Translations under genes and position numbers: made by a program
The notes under the pieces: generated by a model
Databases searched by the model: none
The model's input: the letters and a program-made list of their open reading frames with translations, nothing else
Told to the model about the DNA's origin: nothing
Shown: in pieces, positions 42,550-52,503 of the stretch
Position numbering within the stretch: position 1 is the first letter of the stretch
How the letters are laid out: each line of letters begins with the position of its first letter
DNA from: Devosia limi DSM 17137
GTDB taxonomy: Bacteria; Pseudomonadota; Alphaproteobacteria; Rhizobiales; Devosiaceae
NCBI RefSeq assembly: GCF_900128975.1
Contig: NZ_FQVC01000016.1
Coordinates: 1 to 64,000 of the forward strand
Reading direction: 5' to 3'
DNA length: 64,000 bases

Positions 42550-43875
42550 TCAGACCTCCCGCTTGACCACTTCGGGCAACAGGCCCCTGGGCGCATAGCG
42601 CAATGCCACGGTGATGATGATGCCCAACACGAACACCCGCATCTGCAGCGCGCGCGAGTCGATTTCCGGGATCGCGCCCCAGCCGAGCGACTGGCTCCAG
42701 CTCGACAGGTTGAGGAAGATCGCCTGCGCCAGCGGATCGGAAATGATCCACACGATATAGATCAGCACCGCCCCAAGCAGGACGCCCCAGTTATTGCCGG
42801 CGCCGCCAACGATCACCATCACCCAGATCATGAAGGTATGGTTGATCGGCTGATAGCCGGCGGGATCGAAAATCTGGTTGAAGGTGACGAGGATCGCGCC
42901 ACCCATGCCGATCAGCACCGAGCCGAACACGAACAGTTCCAGCTGCCGCCCAGTGACATTCTTGCCCATCGAACCGGCGGCGATATGGTTGTCGCGGATC
43001 GCCCGCATCATGCGGCCCCACGGCCCGCCATAGGCGCGCTGCACGAAGAAGAACACCACGATGAAGATCGCCAGCAGCAGCGCGAAGAACCCAAAGCGCG
43101 CATAGACGAAGGATTCGCTGATCGGAATGCCCTGCGCCTGATAATCCTGCGGCAGGTTGACCGGCCAGGGCATCGGCGATGCGGTCATGGTGCCGCGCGT
43201 CAGCCAGTCCATGTTCTTGAGCAGCGCCCGGATGATTTCCGAGATACCGATCGTGGCGATGGCCAGATAATCGGTGCGCAGCCCCAGGCTGATCCGCCCG
43301 ACAATATAGGCGATGACAGCTGCGACCAGCCCGCCGAACAGCCAGCCCAGGATCGGATTGAGCCCAAGCCCGCCGACAAAGCCGGCCGTGGATTCGATAT
43401 AGGCGGCCGCCGGGTCGATCTGGCTGCGATAAACCACATAGGCAATGAACCAGGCCAGCACCAGCAGCGCTGTCTTCCAGCCCCCGCGAACCCCGAGGCG
43501 ATGCGAGTGCCGCGCGCCCCAGACCAGCAGTACGCCGGCCAGGAACGCCAGCAACGCCCGCCCCAGCATGACCGGCCCCTCGCTGTCCCAGAACAGCGCA
43601 TTGACTGGAAACGACACGAACACCACGGAGGCGCCGCCCACCATCATGAAGCCCATCACGGCAAAGTTGAACAACCCGCCATAGCCCCATTGGATATTGA
43701 GCCCCAGCGCGATCAGCGCATAGGCCAGCGCCTGGGTCAGCAGCAGCCCGCTATTGGCCGCGCCCTGCACAAAGCCAACCGCCAGGATCAGCACGAACAT
43801 GGCGCTGAACAGTACGATGGCGCGCACCGTCGGATTGGCGAGATCGATGCGCTTCGCCTGGGCTTCCCCGCTCAT
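42550..43875 (-). CDS. livM: Branched-chain amino acid ABC transporter permease LivM (extended)
   Basis: LivM is one of two permeases of the branched-chain amino acid importer. The 441-residue protein has the family's typical signature (LGLRTDYLAIATIGISEIIRAL and GGAGNNWGVLLGA). It is about 100 residues longer than the common form: an extra stretch after the first helices, about residues 85-170, adds hydrophobic segments (VMLGRALLAFLAGVLLVWGA and TALLVLAWFIAYVVY). Such longer LivM forms occur in alphaproteobacteria. It overlaps livH by four bases and is the last gene of the livGFHM run. Confidence 0.92.
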   Translation of the reverse strand: MSGEAQAKRIDLANPTVRAIVLFSAMFVLILAVGFVQGAANSGLLLTQALAYALIALGLNIQWGYGGLFNFAVMGFMMVGGASVVFVSFPVNALFWDSEGPVMLGRALLAFLAGVLLVWGARHSHRLGVRGGWKTALLVLAWFIAYVVYRSQIDPAAAYIESTAGFVGGLGLNPILGWLFGGLVAAVIAYIVGRISLGLRTDYLAIATIGISEIIRALLKNMDWLTRGTMTASPMPWPVNLPQDYQAQGIPISESFVYARFGFFALLLAIFIVVFFFVQRAYGGPWGRMMRAIRDNHIAAGSMGKNVTGRQLELFVFGSVLIGMGGAILVTFNQIFDPAGYQPINHTFMIWVMVIVGGAGNNWGVLLGAVLIYIVWIISDPLAQAIFLNLSSWSQSLGWGAIPEIDSRALQMRVFVLGIIITVALRYAPRGLLPEVVKREV

Positions 43876-44876
43876 GATGAGGCCCCCTTGAAAATACCGG
43901 TCGGCCGCGCCAGCAGCGTGATCACCAGGATTACGAAGGCCACGGTCAGTTTGTATTCGGTGGGCACCAGCGCCAGGTTGGCCGGCAGCGCCATCCCTTC
44001 GGGAAGCAAGTCATTGAGTGGACGCAGCACCGAGGTCCAGTTGAACACCGACAGCGTCTCGGCAAAGGCGATGAGGAAGCCCCCGACAATGGCGCCATAG
44101 ACATGGCCGAGGCCACCCACGATCGCCGCCGCGAAGATCGGCAGGATGATATTGAACGCCAGGTCCGGCATCAGCGCCACGTCCAGCGCCAGCATGGTGC
44201 CCGCAACGCAGGCCAGCGCCCCCGCCACGATCCAGGTCACCCGCACCACCAGCGCGGTATTGATGCCCGAAACCTGCGCCAGGTCGGCATTGTCGGCCAT
44301 GGCGCGCATCGCCTTGCCCAGCCGCGAGCGCGTCAGGAAGAAGTGCAGCCCCAGCACCAGCAGCGCGGTCACCACGATCATCAGCACCTGTGGTTCGGTA
44401 ATGGTGATCGGGCGCGAGCCGCCCAGGGCCGACATGTCGATGCGGAAGATTTCCTTGGGCTCGCTCTGATAGAACGAGCGCGTTCCCGATCCGAAGATCA
44501 GCCGCAGCAGGCCCTGCAGGATCAGCGTCACGCCGATCGAGGCAATCAGCAGCGTCACCGGCTTGGCGCCGCGCTTGCGCAAGGGTGCGTAAAACCCCTT
44601 GTCGAGCCCCAGCGCAATCACCGCGGTAATCGCCATGGCCACCGGCAGCACCAGAAAGCCGCTGGGAATGGGCGTGACAATGCCCAGCGCCGTGCAGACA
44701 CTGGCCAGCAGGAAGGCGATGAACGCCCCCATGGTCATCATGTCGCCATGCGCGAAATGAGCGAAACGCAGAATGCCGAAGATCAACGTGACGCCAATGG
44801 CGCCCAACGCATAGATCGAGCCCAGCACCGTGCCGGAAATCAAGACGCGGTTGATGAAAAAAACCAGCTCGTCCAA
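43872..44876 (-). CDS. livH: Branched-chain amino acid ABC transporter permease LivH
   Basis: LivH is the second permease of the branched-chain amino acid importer, with about eight membrane helices in 334 residues. Typical segments are IYALGAIGVTLIFGILRFAHFAHGDMMTMGAFI near the N-terminus, the MRAMADNADLAQVSGI loop and the GGLGHVYGAIVGGF sequence. It begins four bases after the livF stop and overlaps livM by four bases, so all four genes of the run are tightly linked. Confidence 0.95.
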   Translation of the reverse strand: MDELVFFINRVLISGTVLGSIYALGAIGVTLIFGILRFAHFAHGDMMTMGAFIAFLLASVCTALGIVTPIPSGFLVLPVAMAITAVIALGLDKGFYAPLRKRGAKPVTLLIASIGVTLILQGLLRLIFGSGTRSFYQSEPKEIFRIDMSALGGSRPITITEPQVLMIVVTALLVLGLHFFLTRSRLGKAMRAMADNADLAQVSGINTALVVRVTWIVAGALACVAGTMLALDVALMPDLAFNIILPIFAAAIVGGLGHVYGAIVGGFLIAFAETLSVFNWTSVLRPLNDLLPEGMALPANLALVPTEYKLTVAFVILVITLLARPTGIFKGASS

Positions 44877-44880
44877 GCGA

Positions 44881-45585
44881 CTAACCTCCCAGAAAACTCT
44901 TGGCGACTTCCGGATCGGCGATCAGTTCCGCCCCGGTGCCGGTGAACCGGTTCCGCCCGCTTGCCAGCACGAACCCCTTGGAGGCAAAGGCCAGCGCCTG
45001 CCGGGCATTCTGCTCGACCATCAGGATGCCGACGCCCTCCTTGTTGACGCGCACAATGGTCTCGAAAATCTCGATCACATAGCGCGGCGACAGGCCGGCG
45101 GAGGGCTCGTCCAGCATCAGCAGCGACGGCTTGCTCATCAATGCCCGGCCCATGGCCACCATCTGGCGCTGCCCGCCCGAAAGCTCGCCCGCCGGCTGCC
45201 GCCGCTTTTCGGCCAGTACCGGAAACATTTCGTAGACCCAGGCCATGGTTTGGGCATAGTCGTCCTTGCGGGTGAACGCCCCCATTTCAAGGTTCTCTTC
45301 CACACTCAGCGAGGTGAAGACGTTCTTTTCCTGCGGCACGAAGCTCAGCCCCTTGGGCACCAGCTTGTCGGGCAGGGAATTGGCGATGTTCTCGCCGCCG
45401 AATTCGATCGTGCCGCCGGTCACCTTGAGCAGCCCGAAGATCGCCTTGAGCGTCGTCGATTTTCCGGCCCCGTTGGGCCCCACGATCACCCCGATATCGG
45501 ATTGTTCGATGGCAATATCGACCCCGTTGAGGATCGGCACGCTGCTATAGCCGCCAACGACGTGCTTGAGTTCGATCAGCGCCAT
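44881..45585 (-). CDS. livF: Branched-chain amino acid ABC transporter ATP-binding protein LivF
   Basis: LivF is one of two ATPases of the importer. The 234-residue sequence shows Walker A GPNGAGKST (about residues 38-46), the LSGGQRQMVAMGRALM signature, and Walker B LLMLDEPSAGL. The family's LSPRYVIEIFETI segment follows. Its ATG overlaps the livG stop by one base (TGATG). Substrates of the complete transporter are branched-chain or similar amino acids, defined by LivK. Confidence 0.95.
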   Translation of the reverse strand: MALIELKHVVGGYSSVPILNGVDIAIEQSDIGVIVGPNGAGKSTTLKAIFGLLKVTGGTIEFGGENIANSLPDKLVPKGLSFVPQEKNVFTSLSVEENLEMGAFTRKDDYAQTMAWVYEMFPVLAEKRRQPAGELSGGQRQMVAMGRALMSKPSLLMLDEPSAGLSPRYVIEIFETIVRVNKEGVGILMVEQNARQALAFASKGFVLASGRNRFTGTGAELIADPEVAKSFLGG

Positions 45586-46367
45586 CAGTCGGCCTCCACC
45601 GGCGAGCCGAAATAGGCCTCGACAATCGCCGCATTGGCGCGAATTTCGCTCATCGGCCCCTCGGCGATCTTCTCACCCTGCGCCATCACGATCACCGGAT
45701 CGCAAAGCCGCCCGATCAGATCCATGTCGTGCTCGATGACGAAGAAAGTATAGCCCAGCTCCTTGTTCATGCGCTCGATATTGGCGGCCAGGTCATGCAG
45801 CAGCGTCTTGTTGACGCCTGCCGCCACCTCGTCCAGCAGCACCACCTTGGCGTCCACCATCATGGTGCGGCCAAGTTCGAGCAGCTTTTTTTGTCCACCC
45901 GACAGGTTCCCCGCCAGCTCGTTGCGCACATGGCCGAGCTTGAGGAAATCGATGACGTCGAGGGCCTTCTTGCGCACCTCGGTCTCGCGCGCCTTGACCA
46001 GCCGCGGCCGCAGCCAGGAATCGACCAGCGACTCCCCCGGCTGGTCGCCTGGAACCATCATCAGGTTCTCCAGCGCCGTCATGTTGGAAAATTCGTGTGC
46101 GATCTGAAAGGTGCGCAACATGCCCTGGCGGAACAATTGGTGCGGGGCCAGCCCGGTCACGTCCTGCCCGTCGAACAACACCTGCCCGCTATCGGGGACG
46201 ATATTGCCGGCCACGATATTGAACAATGTCGACTTGCCGGCCCCATTGGGGCCGATCAGCCCGGTGATCGAGCCGCGTTGCACACTGAGCGAACAATTGT
46301 TGACGGCGGTGAGACCGCCAAAGCGCTTGCTGACGTTGCGAACGTCGATGACTGCGTCAAAGGACAC
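45585..46367 (-). CDS. livG: Branched-chain amino acid ABC transporter ATP-binding protein LivG
   Basis: LivG is the second ATPase of the importer and the first gene of the livGFHM run. The 260-residue sequence has Walker A GPNGAGKST (about residues 38-46), LSGGQKKLLELGRTMM and Walker B VVLLDEVAAGVNKTL. The start is GTG at 46367, giving the usual short N-terminus; the ribosome-binding sequence is weak. A palindrome lies upstream at 46431-46447, between livG and mgsA. Confidence 0.95.
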   Translation of the reverse strand: MSFDAVIDVRNVSKRFGGLTAVNNCSLSVQRGSITGLIGPNGAGKSTLFNIVAGNIVPDSGQVLFDGQDVTGLAPHQLFRQGMLRTFQIAHEFSNMTALENLMMVPGDQPGESLVDSWLRPRLVKARETEVRKKALDVIDFLKLGHVRNELAGNLSGGQKKLLELGRTMMVDAKVVLLDEVAAGVNKTLLHDLAANIERMNKELGYTFFVIEHDMDLIGRLCDPVIVMAQGEKIAEGPMSEIRANAAIVEAYFGSPVEAD

Positions 46368-46430
46368 CCAAATTCGTCCCGTTTCCTGATGTTGCCTGGC
46401 CCTGCTTGCTGCGGGTCATTTGGCCGCATC

Positions 46431-46447
46431 TGGTCATAAGCTGACCA
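46431..46447 (-). promoter_or_regulatory. Palindrome upstream of the livGFHM operon
   Basis: TGGTCA (46431-46436) and TGACCA (46442-46447) are a perfect six-base inverted repeat with five bases between, located 64-80 bases before the livG start codon. It is a plausible operator; the regulator is not known. A -35-like TTGACC lies on the minus strand just upstream (46455-46450). Confidence 0.35.
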
Positions 46448-46492
46448 AGGGGTCAACCATGCTCGAGGGCTCGAACAGAGCAAATCTGGGGA

Positions 46493-46855
46493 TCACAGGG
46501 CCGCCAGCACCGCCTCGGCGGTGGATTTGTTGCAGGCAAAGAACACGTCGTAAAGCGTCGCCAGCCGCGTCAGGGCCTTGACATCGACGTCGTGGGGCTG
46601 CGCCGAGAGCGGATCGATGAAGAAGATCAGCACGTCCAGCCGCCCCTCGGCAATCATCGCGCCCAATTGCTGGTCCCCGCCCAGCGGTCCGCTCTTGAGC
46701 AGGCGCACCTGCAGTCCGGTGGCAGCGTTCACCCGGCTGCCAGTTGTCCCCGTGCCCCACAATTCGTGCGCACTGAGCCGGTCATGGTGCGCATGGGCCC
46801 AGGCGACCAGCTCGTCCTTCTTGTCGTCATGCGCCACCAGGCCGATGCGTGCCAT
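46493..46855 (-). CDS. mgsA: Methylglyoxal synthase
   Basis: MgsA converts dihydroxyacetone phosphate to methylglyoxal and phosphate, a bypass of lower glycolysis under phosphate or sugar stress. The 120-residue protein is of typical size. Active-site residues are in [25 protein letters not shown] (the catalytic aspartate, D61) and [13 protein letters not shown] (H88). It lies upstream of livG on the same strand, with 125 bases and a palindrome between, so it probably has its own promoter. The glyoxalase II gene gloB in the same window belongs to the opposing detoxification pathway. Confidence 0.93.
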   Translation of the reverse strand: MARIGLVAHDDKKDELVAWAHAHHDRLSAHELWGTGTTGSRVNAATGLQVRLLKSGPLGGDQQLGAMIAEGRLDVLIFFIDPLSAQPHDVDVKALTRLATLYDVFFACNKSTAEAVLAAL

Positions 46856-46935
46856 CTACCGTCTCCACTTTGCGGTTTCGATCCGGCACGCATCAACCCA
46901 ACAGGGCAATGCCGCGCTCCGGCGCAATTGCGGCC

Positions 46936-48510
46936 TCAGGATGCCAGGCGCCGCACATTGCTGTGCGCCGGGATGGCGACCACGGCGCTCCGCCGCTCGT
47001 CGGCAGCGTCCAGCCGGAAGATATCGATGATCCGATCCATCTCGTGGACCTGCCCATCGGTCTGCTCGATGGCGGCATTGGTCTCCTCCACCAGCGCTGC
47101 GTTGTGCTGGGTCATCTCGTCCATCTGGCGCACCGCAATGGTGACTTCGGACAGCGCCGCCGCCTGTTCCTTATTGGCGTGGGCGATCGAATCGATCAGC
47201 ACCGAGCTTTCCTGCGCGCCCAGCAGGATGTCACGCAGCTTTTCGGAGGCCTGCTCCACCAGCCGCGATCCCGACCGGACTTCCTTGGCGCTGGCCTCGA
47301 TCAGCACCTTGACGTCAGCCGATGCCGACGCCGCCGATTGCGCCAGTCGGCGCACTTCCACCGCCACCACGGCAAAGCCCTTGCCGGCCTCGCCCGCCCG
47401 CGCCGCTTCCACCGAAGCGTTCAGCGCCAGCAAATTGGTCTGGAAGGCGATGTCATCGATCAAGCCAATGATGTTGGAAATCTTGCTCGACGAGGTCTGG
47501 ATCGCCCCCATGGCGCCATTGGCCTCTTCCATCACGCTGCCGCCCTCGGTGGCATTGCGCGACACCGCCTGCGCCTTGCCGCTGGCCGTCTCGGCCCGCT
47601 TGGCGTTCTCCACCACCGCCACCGACAATTGCTCGACCGCTGCCGAAGTTTGCTCGATGGTCGCCGCCTGGCGCGTGGTGCGGTCGGCCAGGTCATTGGC
47701 CCCGGCCAGGATCTCCCCGGTCGCCGTCTTGAGCGAACGCGATGTCGCCTGCAATTGGGCCACGATGCTGGCCAATTGGTCGGCCACAGCGTTGGTATCG
47801 TCCTTGATCTGCTGGAATTCGGGGTCGAAGTCGGCATCGATGCGGCTGGTCAGGTCGCCTGCCGCCATGTCCTTGAGCACCGCGCCGGTCAGCGTCACCG
47901 CCCGATTGATCTTGGCCGCCGCAGCAGCTTCGCTGGCACTGGCATCGGCTGTCAGCTTGTCGAAATAGGCCGTCACCCCGATATCGATATCGAGCAGCGT
48001 CGCCTTGATCACGTCGACCAGGCCCTCGGCCATCGCGTCGGCTTCGGCCAGCACGGCCGCAGGGTCGAGAGGCTTCTTGCGGCCGAGCAGGCCGGTTTGC
48101 GGCGCCACGATCTCGGCCATCATGTCATGGATCACCCCACGCACCAGGGTATCCAGGATCAACCCATAGCCCCCGATATGCCAGCGCGGCTCAAGCCCGA
48201 TCTTGGCATGCCGCAGGCCGACCTGCGTACTGGCCTGCAGATAGTCGTCGTCAAACTGGCCCGAGGCAATCGCCTGCCAATGGCCAACCTGCTTGCCCTT
48301 GGCCCGGTCCATCTGCGGGCGCCCCGAAAAGAACGACGCCACGGCCGGCACATTCGCCAGCTTGTCGTAGAACGCCGCGAGGGCCGGCTCCAGATGCCTG
48401 TCGATATGCCCCTGCATACTGGCAAGTCGGGCCCGGGCCTGCTGGTCCAGTCCGATGAAATCGAGGCGGGTCTGCAGGTTTTCGGCTATCGGCGGGGCAG
48501 AGTTGGTCAT
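46936..48510 (-). CDS. Globin-coupled methyl-accepting chemotaxis protein (receptor A)
   Basis: This cytosolic chemoreceptor has 524 residues and no membrane helix. The N-terminal 170 residues are a sensor globin (protoglobin group); the probable proximal histidine is H101 in GLRHAKIGLEPRW, the same place as in HemAT-type oxygen sensors. A HAMP-like segment (about 195-250) and an MCP signalling domain follow, with the hairpin tip [22 protein letters not shown]. The C-terminus (SNVRRLAS) lacks the tethering pentapeptide found in four neighbours. A perfect FNR/FixK-type palindrome sits upstream at 48566-48579. It should signal oxygen or another haem ligand to CheA/CheW. Confidence 0.92.
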   Translation of the reverse strand: MTNSAPPIAENLQTRLDFIGLDQQARARLASMQGHIDRHLEPALAAFYDKLANVPAVASFFSGRPQMDRAKGKQVGHWQAIASGQFDDDYLQASTQVGLRHAKIGLEPRWHIGGYGLILDTLVRGVIHDMMAEIVAPQTGLLGRKKPLDPAAVLAEADAMAEGLVDVIKATLLDIDIGVTAYFDKLTADASASEAAAAAKINRAVTLTGAVLKDMAAGDLTSRIDADFDPEFQQIKDDTNAVADQLASIVAQLQATSRSLKTATGEILAGANDLADRTTRQAATIEQTSAAVEQLSVAVVENAKRAETASGKAQAVSRNATEGGSVMEEANGAMGAIQTSSSKISNIIGLIDDIAFQTNLLALNASVEAARAGEAGKGFAVVAVEVRRLAQSAASASADVKVLIEASAKEVRSGSRLVEQASEKLRDILLGAQESSVLIDSIAHANKEQAAALSEVTIAVRQMDEMTQHNAALVEETNAAIEQTDGQVHEMDRIIDIFRLDAADERRSAVVAIPAHSNVRRLAS

Positions 48511-48565
48511 GGATACGCTCGGTCAAGTAACGGGGCCTGTCTCGGCGGTCCGGGAAGGCCCGGCT

Positions 48566-48579
48566 TTGATTGAGATCAA
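48566..48579 (-). promoter_or_regulatory. FNR/FixK-type box upstream of globin receptor A
   Basis: TTGAT (48566-48570), four bases, then ATCAA (48575-48579) is a perfect match to the FNR/Anr/FixK consensus TTGAT-N4-ATCAA. Its centre is 62 bases before the ATG of receptor A. Centred at -41, it would place the start of transcription about 20 bases before the ATG. No clear -10 element was found. Confidence 0.65.
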
Positions 48580-48636
48580 GCACCACCACTATCTGCGCAT
48601 ACAGGGTAAACAAAGCGATACGAATTACTGCACTTG

Positions 48637-50271
48637 CTAGAATTCAGACCATTCTTTGGCCAGTGCCACCACCGTGCCGTCCCGCCGCCCCCCCGCGCGT
48701 GCGGCAGTATTGGCGCGTGATTGCTGTTGCCGGACGCCCTCGGCCCGCCCTGGCGACGCCTCCGCCTCATCGACCTTGAACACCGCGACAATCCCATCCA
48801 GCGCATTGGCCTGCGCCTCGGTCTGCTCGATGGCGGCATTGGTCTCTTCCACCAGCGCCGCATTGTGCTGGGTCATTTCATCCATGATCCGCACCGCCAC
48901 GGTCACTTCTTCAAGCGCCGCCGACTGCTCCATGCTGGCCTGTGCGATAGCATCGATCAGCCCCGAACTTTCCTGCGCCCCCGCCAGGATATCGAGCAGT
49001 TTTTCGGCGGCCAGCCCCACCAGCCGCGAGCCGTTGCGCACTTCATTGGCGCTGGCCTCGATCAATTGCTTGACCTCGGCCGATGCGCCAGCCGCCGATT
49101 GCGCCAGCCGCCGCACTTCCACCGCCACCACGGCAAACCCCTTGCCGGCATCGCCCGCCCGCGCCGCCTCGACCGAGGCGTTCAGGGCCAGCAGATTGGT
49201 CTGGAAGGCAATGTCATCGATCAATCCGATGATATTGGAGATCTTGCCCGACGAGGTTTCGATCGCCGCCATGGCCACATTGGCCTCGTTCATCACCTGC
49301 CCGCCCTCGGTGGCGCTGCTCGACACCAGTTGCGCCTTCTGGCTGGCCGTCGCCGCGCGCTTGGCATTGTCCAGCACCGCGCCGGACAATTGCTCGACCG
49401 AGGCGGTGGTTTCCTCGATGGTGGCCGCCTGCCTTGTGGTGCGCTCGCTCAGGTCGTTGGCGCCCGACAGGATCTCCCCCGTCGCCGTCTTCAATGATCG
49501 CGAGGTCGAACGCAGCTGCATCACGATATCGGCCAGGCGCTCGGCCACCGCATTGGTGTCCTGCTTGATCTGCTCGAATTCGGGCTCGAACTCGGCGCTG
49601 ATCCGGTTGGTGAGATCGCCCTTCGAGAGGTCCTTGAGCACCTCGCCGGTCAGCTCCACCGCCCGCGTGATCTTGGCTGCGGCTTCGGCCTGCTGTTCGG
49701 CGGCTTCCGCCGCGAGCTTCTCGAAATATGTGGACACCCCGATATCGATATCGAGCAGCATGGATTTGACCACATCGGCCAGCGCCGCGCCCAGCGCATC
49801 GGCCTCGGCCAGCACATGCACGGGATCCAGCGGCGCCTTGCGACCGAACATGGCGCTCTTTTGCACCAGCACATCGGCCATGAAGTCGTGCACCACCCCC
49901 GCCAGCAGGGTTTCCAGGATGATGCCATAGCCTCCGATATGCCAGCGCGGCTCCAACCCGATCTGCGCATGGCGCAGCCCGACCCTTGTGCTGGCCTCGA
50001 AATAGGCATTGTCGAACTCGCCCGCCGCGATGGCCTTCCAATGGCCGGTCTGCTTGCCCTGGGCCCGCTGCATCTGCTCCTTGCCGGAAAAGAATTTCTG
50101 CACGGCGGGGACGCCCGATATCTTGGCGTAGAACTTGTCCAGGGCCAGCGGCAGGTGCCTGTCGACATGGGCCTGCACCCGCGCCAGGCGATCCCGCGCC
50201 GACTGGTCCATTCCGATGAAATCGAGGCGCGATTGCAGGGCGTCAATGATCGGTTCGGCGTGGCGGGTCAT
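48637..50271 (-). CDS. Globin-coupled methyl-accepting chemotaxis protein (receptor B)
   Basis: A second cytosolic globin-coupled receptor of 544 residues. The layout is the same as receptor A: sensor globin 1-170 with the candidate proximal histidine H101 in [13 protein letters not shown], a HAMP-like unit, and a signalling domain with the same tip. It ends in KEWSEF, a WxxF-type pentapeptide that can tether CheR or CheB, which receptor A lacks. ATG at 50271 has a perfect GGAGGAACC before it; a longer frame to 50340 was rejected. No FNR-type box was seen upstream. The two globin receptors may differ in ligand or in adaptation. Confidence 0.92.
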   Translation of the reverse strand: MTRHAEPIIDALQSRLDFIGMDQSARDRLARVQAHVDRHLPLALDKFYAKISGVPAVQKFFSGKEQMQRAQGKQTGHWKAIAAGEFDNAYFEASTRVGLRHAQIGLEPRWHIGGYGIILETLLAGVVHDFMADVLVQKSAMFGRKAPLDPVHVLAEADALGAALADVVKSMLLDIDIGVSTYFEKLAAEAAEQQAEAAAKITRAVELTGEVLKDLSKGDLTNRISAEFEPEFEQIKQDTNAVAERLADIVMQLRSTSRSLKTATGEILSGANDLSERTTRQAATIEETTASVEQLSGAVLDNAKRAATASQKAQLVSSSATEGGQVMNEANVAMAAIETSSGKISNIIGLIDDIAFQTNLLALNASVEAARAGDAGKGFAVVAVEVRRLAQSAAGASAEVKQLIEASANEVRNGSRLVGLAAEKLLDILAGAQESSGLIDAIAQASMEQSAALEEVTVAVRIMDEMTQHNAALVEETNAAIEQTEAQANALDGIVAVFKVDEAEASPGRAEGVRQQQSRANTAARAGGRRDGTVVALAKEWSEF

Positions 50272-50467
50272 GGTTCCTCCCCTATGCACCGACGCGGACC
50301 TGCTCACTGGCATTGGCCCCGAATCAGGTGAAAGCCTCAAACGCGATCAGGATGCCCGCTGTCGCCCGCCGGCAATATTAGGGTAGTCCCGTAGGCCCGG
50401 TGGGCCCCGCCAGCAACTTGCCCCCATGCGCCCGCCGCGGCGCCCGCAATTTCATTGGTGACAGCAC

Positions 50468-52225
50468 CTAGCGCCGTGCCGCTGCCACCACCCGCCCGGC
50501 TGCGCCCGCCCGTTGCTGCAATGACCTGATGTCTTTGCCCCCGACGATCGCGTCCTCATCCAGCGTGAACACGTCGATAATGCCGTCCAGCCCGCTCGCC
50601 TGCGCTTCGGTCTGCTCTATTGCAGCATTGGTTTGCTCGACCAGCGCCGCATTGTGCTGGGTCATTTCGTCCATCTGCCGCACCGCTACAGTCACTTCCT
50701 CGAGCGCAGCCGATTGCTCCCTGTTGGCCTGGGCGATGGAGTCGATCAGGCTCGAGCTTTCCTGCGCCCCCGACAGAATATCGCGCAGTTTTTCGGCGGC
50801 CTGCCCCACCAGTTTGGAGCCCACCCGCACCTCGTCGGCGCTGGCCTCGATCAATTGCTTGACCTCGGCCGAAGCGCCCGCCGCCGATTGCGCCAGGCGC
50901 CGCACCTCCACTGCCACCACGGCGAACCCCTTGCCGGCATCGCCGGCCCGCGCCGCCTCGACAGAAGCATTGAGCGCCAGAAGGTTCGTCTGGAAAGCGA
51001 TGTCGTCGATCAGCCCGATAATGCTTGAAATCTTGGCCGACGACGCCTCGATCCCGGCCATTGCCGCATTGGCCTCGTTCATCACCGCACCGCCCTCGGT
51101 GGCATTGCTGGACACCGCCTGTGCCTTGATGCTGGCTGTTGCCGCCCGCTCGGCATTGTCCAGCACGGCGCTGGAGAGCTGCTCGATGGAGGCCGAGGTC
51201 TCCTCGATGGTGGCCGCCTGCCGCGTTGTGCGCTCTGCCAGATCATTGGCGCCCGACAGGATTTCTCCCGTAGCCGTCTTGAGCGAGCGGGAGGTGCGCT
51301 GCAGCCGTGTGACGATATCGTAGAGCCGTCCCAGCGACTGGTTGAACGCCAGCCGCAATTGCTCGTATTGACCGCTGAACTGAATATCCACCCGCCCGGT
51401 CAGGTCGCCCTCTGCCATCCTGGCAAGGCTCGACGACAACAGCGCGATAATGCCCTCGGCCCGCTTGCGCTCGGTGATGTCGGTGGCAAATTTGATCACC
51501 TTGACCGGCTTGCCATCGGCATTCAGGATCGGATTGTAGGAGGCCTGGATCCAGATTTCCTTGCCGCCCTTGCCGACACGCTGAAATTCGGCGACGACAT
51601 ATTCGCCTGCCCGCAACCGTTCCCAGAACGCGGCATAGTCCGTCCCGCGGGCAAAATCGGGATCGCAGAACATGCGATGATGCTGGCCGACGATCTCCTC
51701 GAGGCGATAGCCCAGCACGGTCAGGAAATTCTCATTGGCCGTGATCACCGTGCCATCGAGACTGAATTCGATCACCGCCTGTACCCGCGAGATGGCCTCG
51801 ATCTGCGCCCGATGGCCGGCTGAGCGGTTGGTCTGCTCGGTAATGTCGCTGGCAAACTTGATGATCTTGATCGGTTTGCCGGATGGCCCCAACACCGGGT
51901 TATAGCTCGCCTGGATCCAGACTTCCTTGCCGCCCTTGCCGATCCGGCGATAGGCGGCGGACTGGAACTTGCCCTGCCCCAATTCCTGCCAGAAGGCCCG
52001 GTAGCCGGCGCTTTGCGCTTCGGCCGGCTCGACAAACATGCGGTGGTGCTGGCCGACGATCTCGCTCAGCTCGTAGCCCAGCACATCGAGGAAATTCTGG
52101 TTCGCCGTCAGCACTTTGCCATCGAGCGAAAACTCGATCACCGCCTGCGAGCGCATGATCGCATCGATCTTGGAGCGGTCTTCGTTCCGGCTCGACAATC
52201 CAAAACCACCGAACAGGCTGCCCAT
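50468..52225 (-). CDS. PAS-PAS methyl-accepting chemotaxis protein (receptor C)
   Basis: This 585-residue cytosolic receptor has two similar PAS domains in a row (about residues 20-135 and 142-258). Both contain the [23 protein letters not shown] and WIQASYNP segments, so they arose by duplication. PAS domains of this type in receptors such as Aer bind FAD or haem and report redox or energy state; no cofactor can be proven here. A helical linker, a HAMP-like unit and a signalling domain with the same tip as the neighbours follow. The C-terminus ([10 protein letters not shown]) lacks the tethering pentapeptide. Confidence 0.9.
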   Translation of the reverse strand: MGSLFGGFGLSSRNEDRSKIDAIMRSQAVIEFSLDGKVLTANQNFLDVLGYELSEIVGQHHRMFVEPAEAQSAGYRAFWQELGQGKFQSAAYRRIGKGGKEVWIQASYNPVLGPSGKPIKIIKFASDITEQTNRSAGHRAQIEAISRVQAVIEFSLDGTVITANENFLTVLGYRLEEIVGQHHRMFCDPDFARGTDYAAFWERLRAGEYVVAEFQRVGKGGKEIWIQASYNPILNADGKPVKVIKFATDITERKRAEGIIALLSSSLARMAEGDLTGRVDIQFSGQYEQLRLAFNQSLGRLYDIVTRLQRTSRSLKTATGEILSGANDLAERTTRQAATIEETSASIEQLSSAVLDNAERAATASIKAQAVSSNATEGGAVMNEANAAMAGIEASSAKISSIIGLIDDIAFQTNLLALNASVEAARAGDAGKGFAVVAVEVRRLAQSAAGASAEVKQLIEASADEVRVGSKLVGQAAEKLRDILSGAQESSSLIDSIAQANREQSAALEEVTVAVRQMDEMTQHNAALVEQTNAAIEQTEAQASGLDGIIDVFTLDEDAIVGGKDIRSLQQRAGAAGRVVAAARR

Positions 52226-52503
52226 GCGACGTCTCCCCCGATCAATGAAAAAAGTGTGCGCCGCGAATATTAAGGAGGTCCTTCGATCAACTACGGAAAA
52301 ACCCGAAAATTGGACAACTTGTTACTATTTTCTCCTCAAGCCACGCCCTTTTCGGCTCGCGCCGCCCCACTCAATTGGCGACTGACCTTGCATCCGGGTT
52401 TCGATCTCTGGCGACCAGTCCGTCCTGACCCCGCCTGCCAAAGCAAAGGCCACCGCCGCTGGTGCGGGGTGGCCTGCCGGTTCAGTTCAGTTCGGCGCGA
52501 CGA

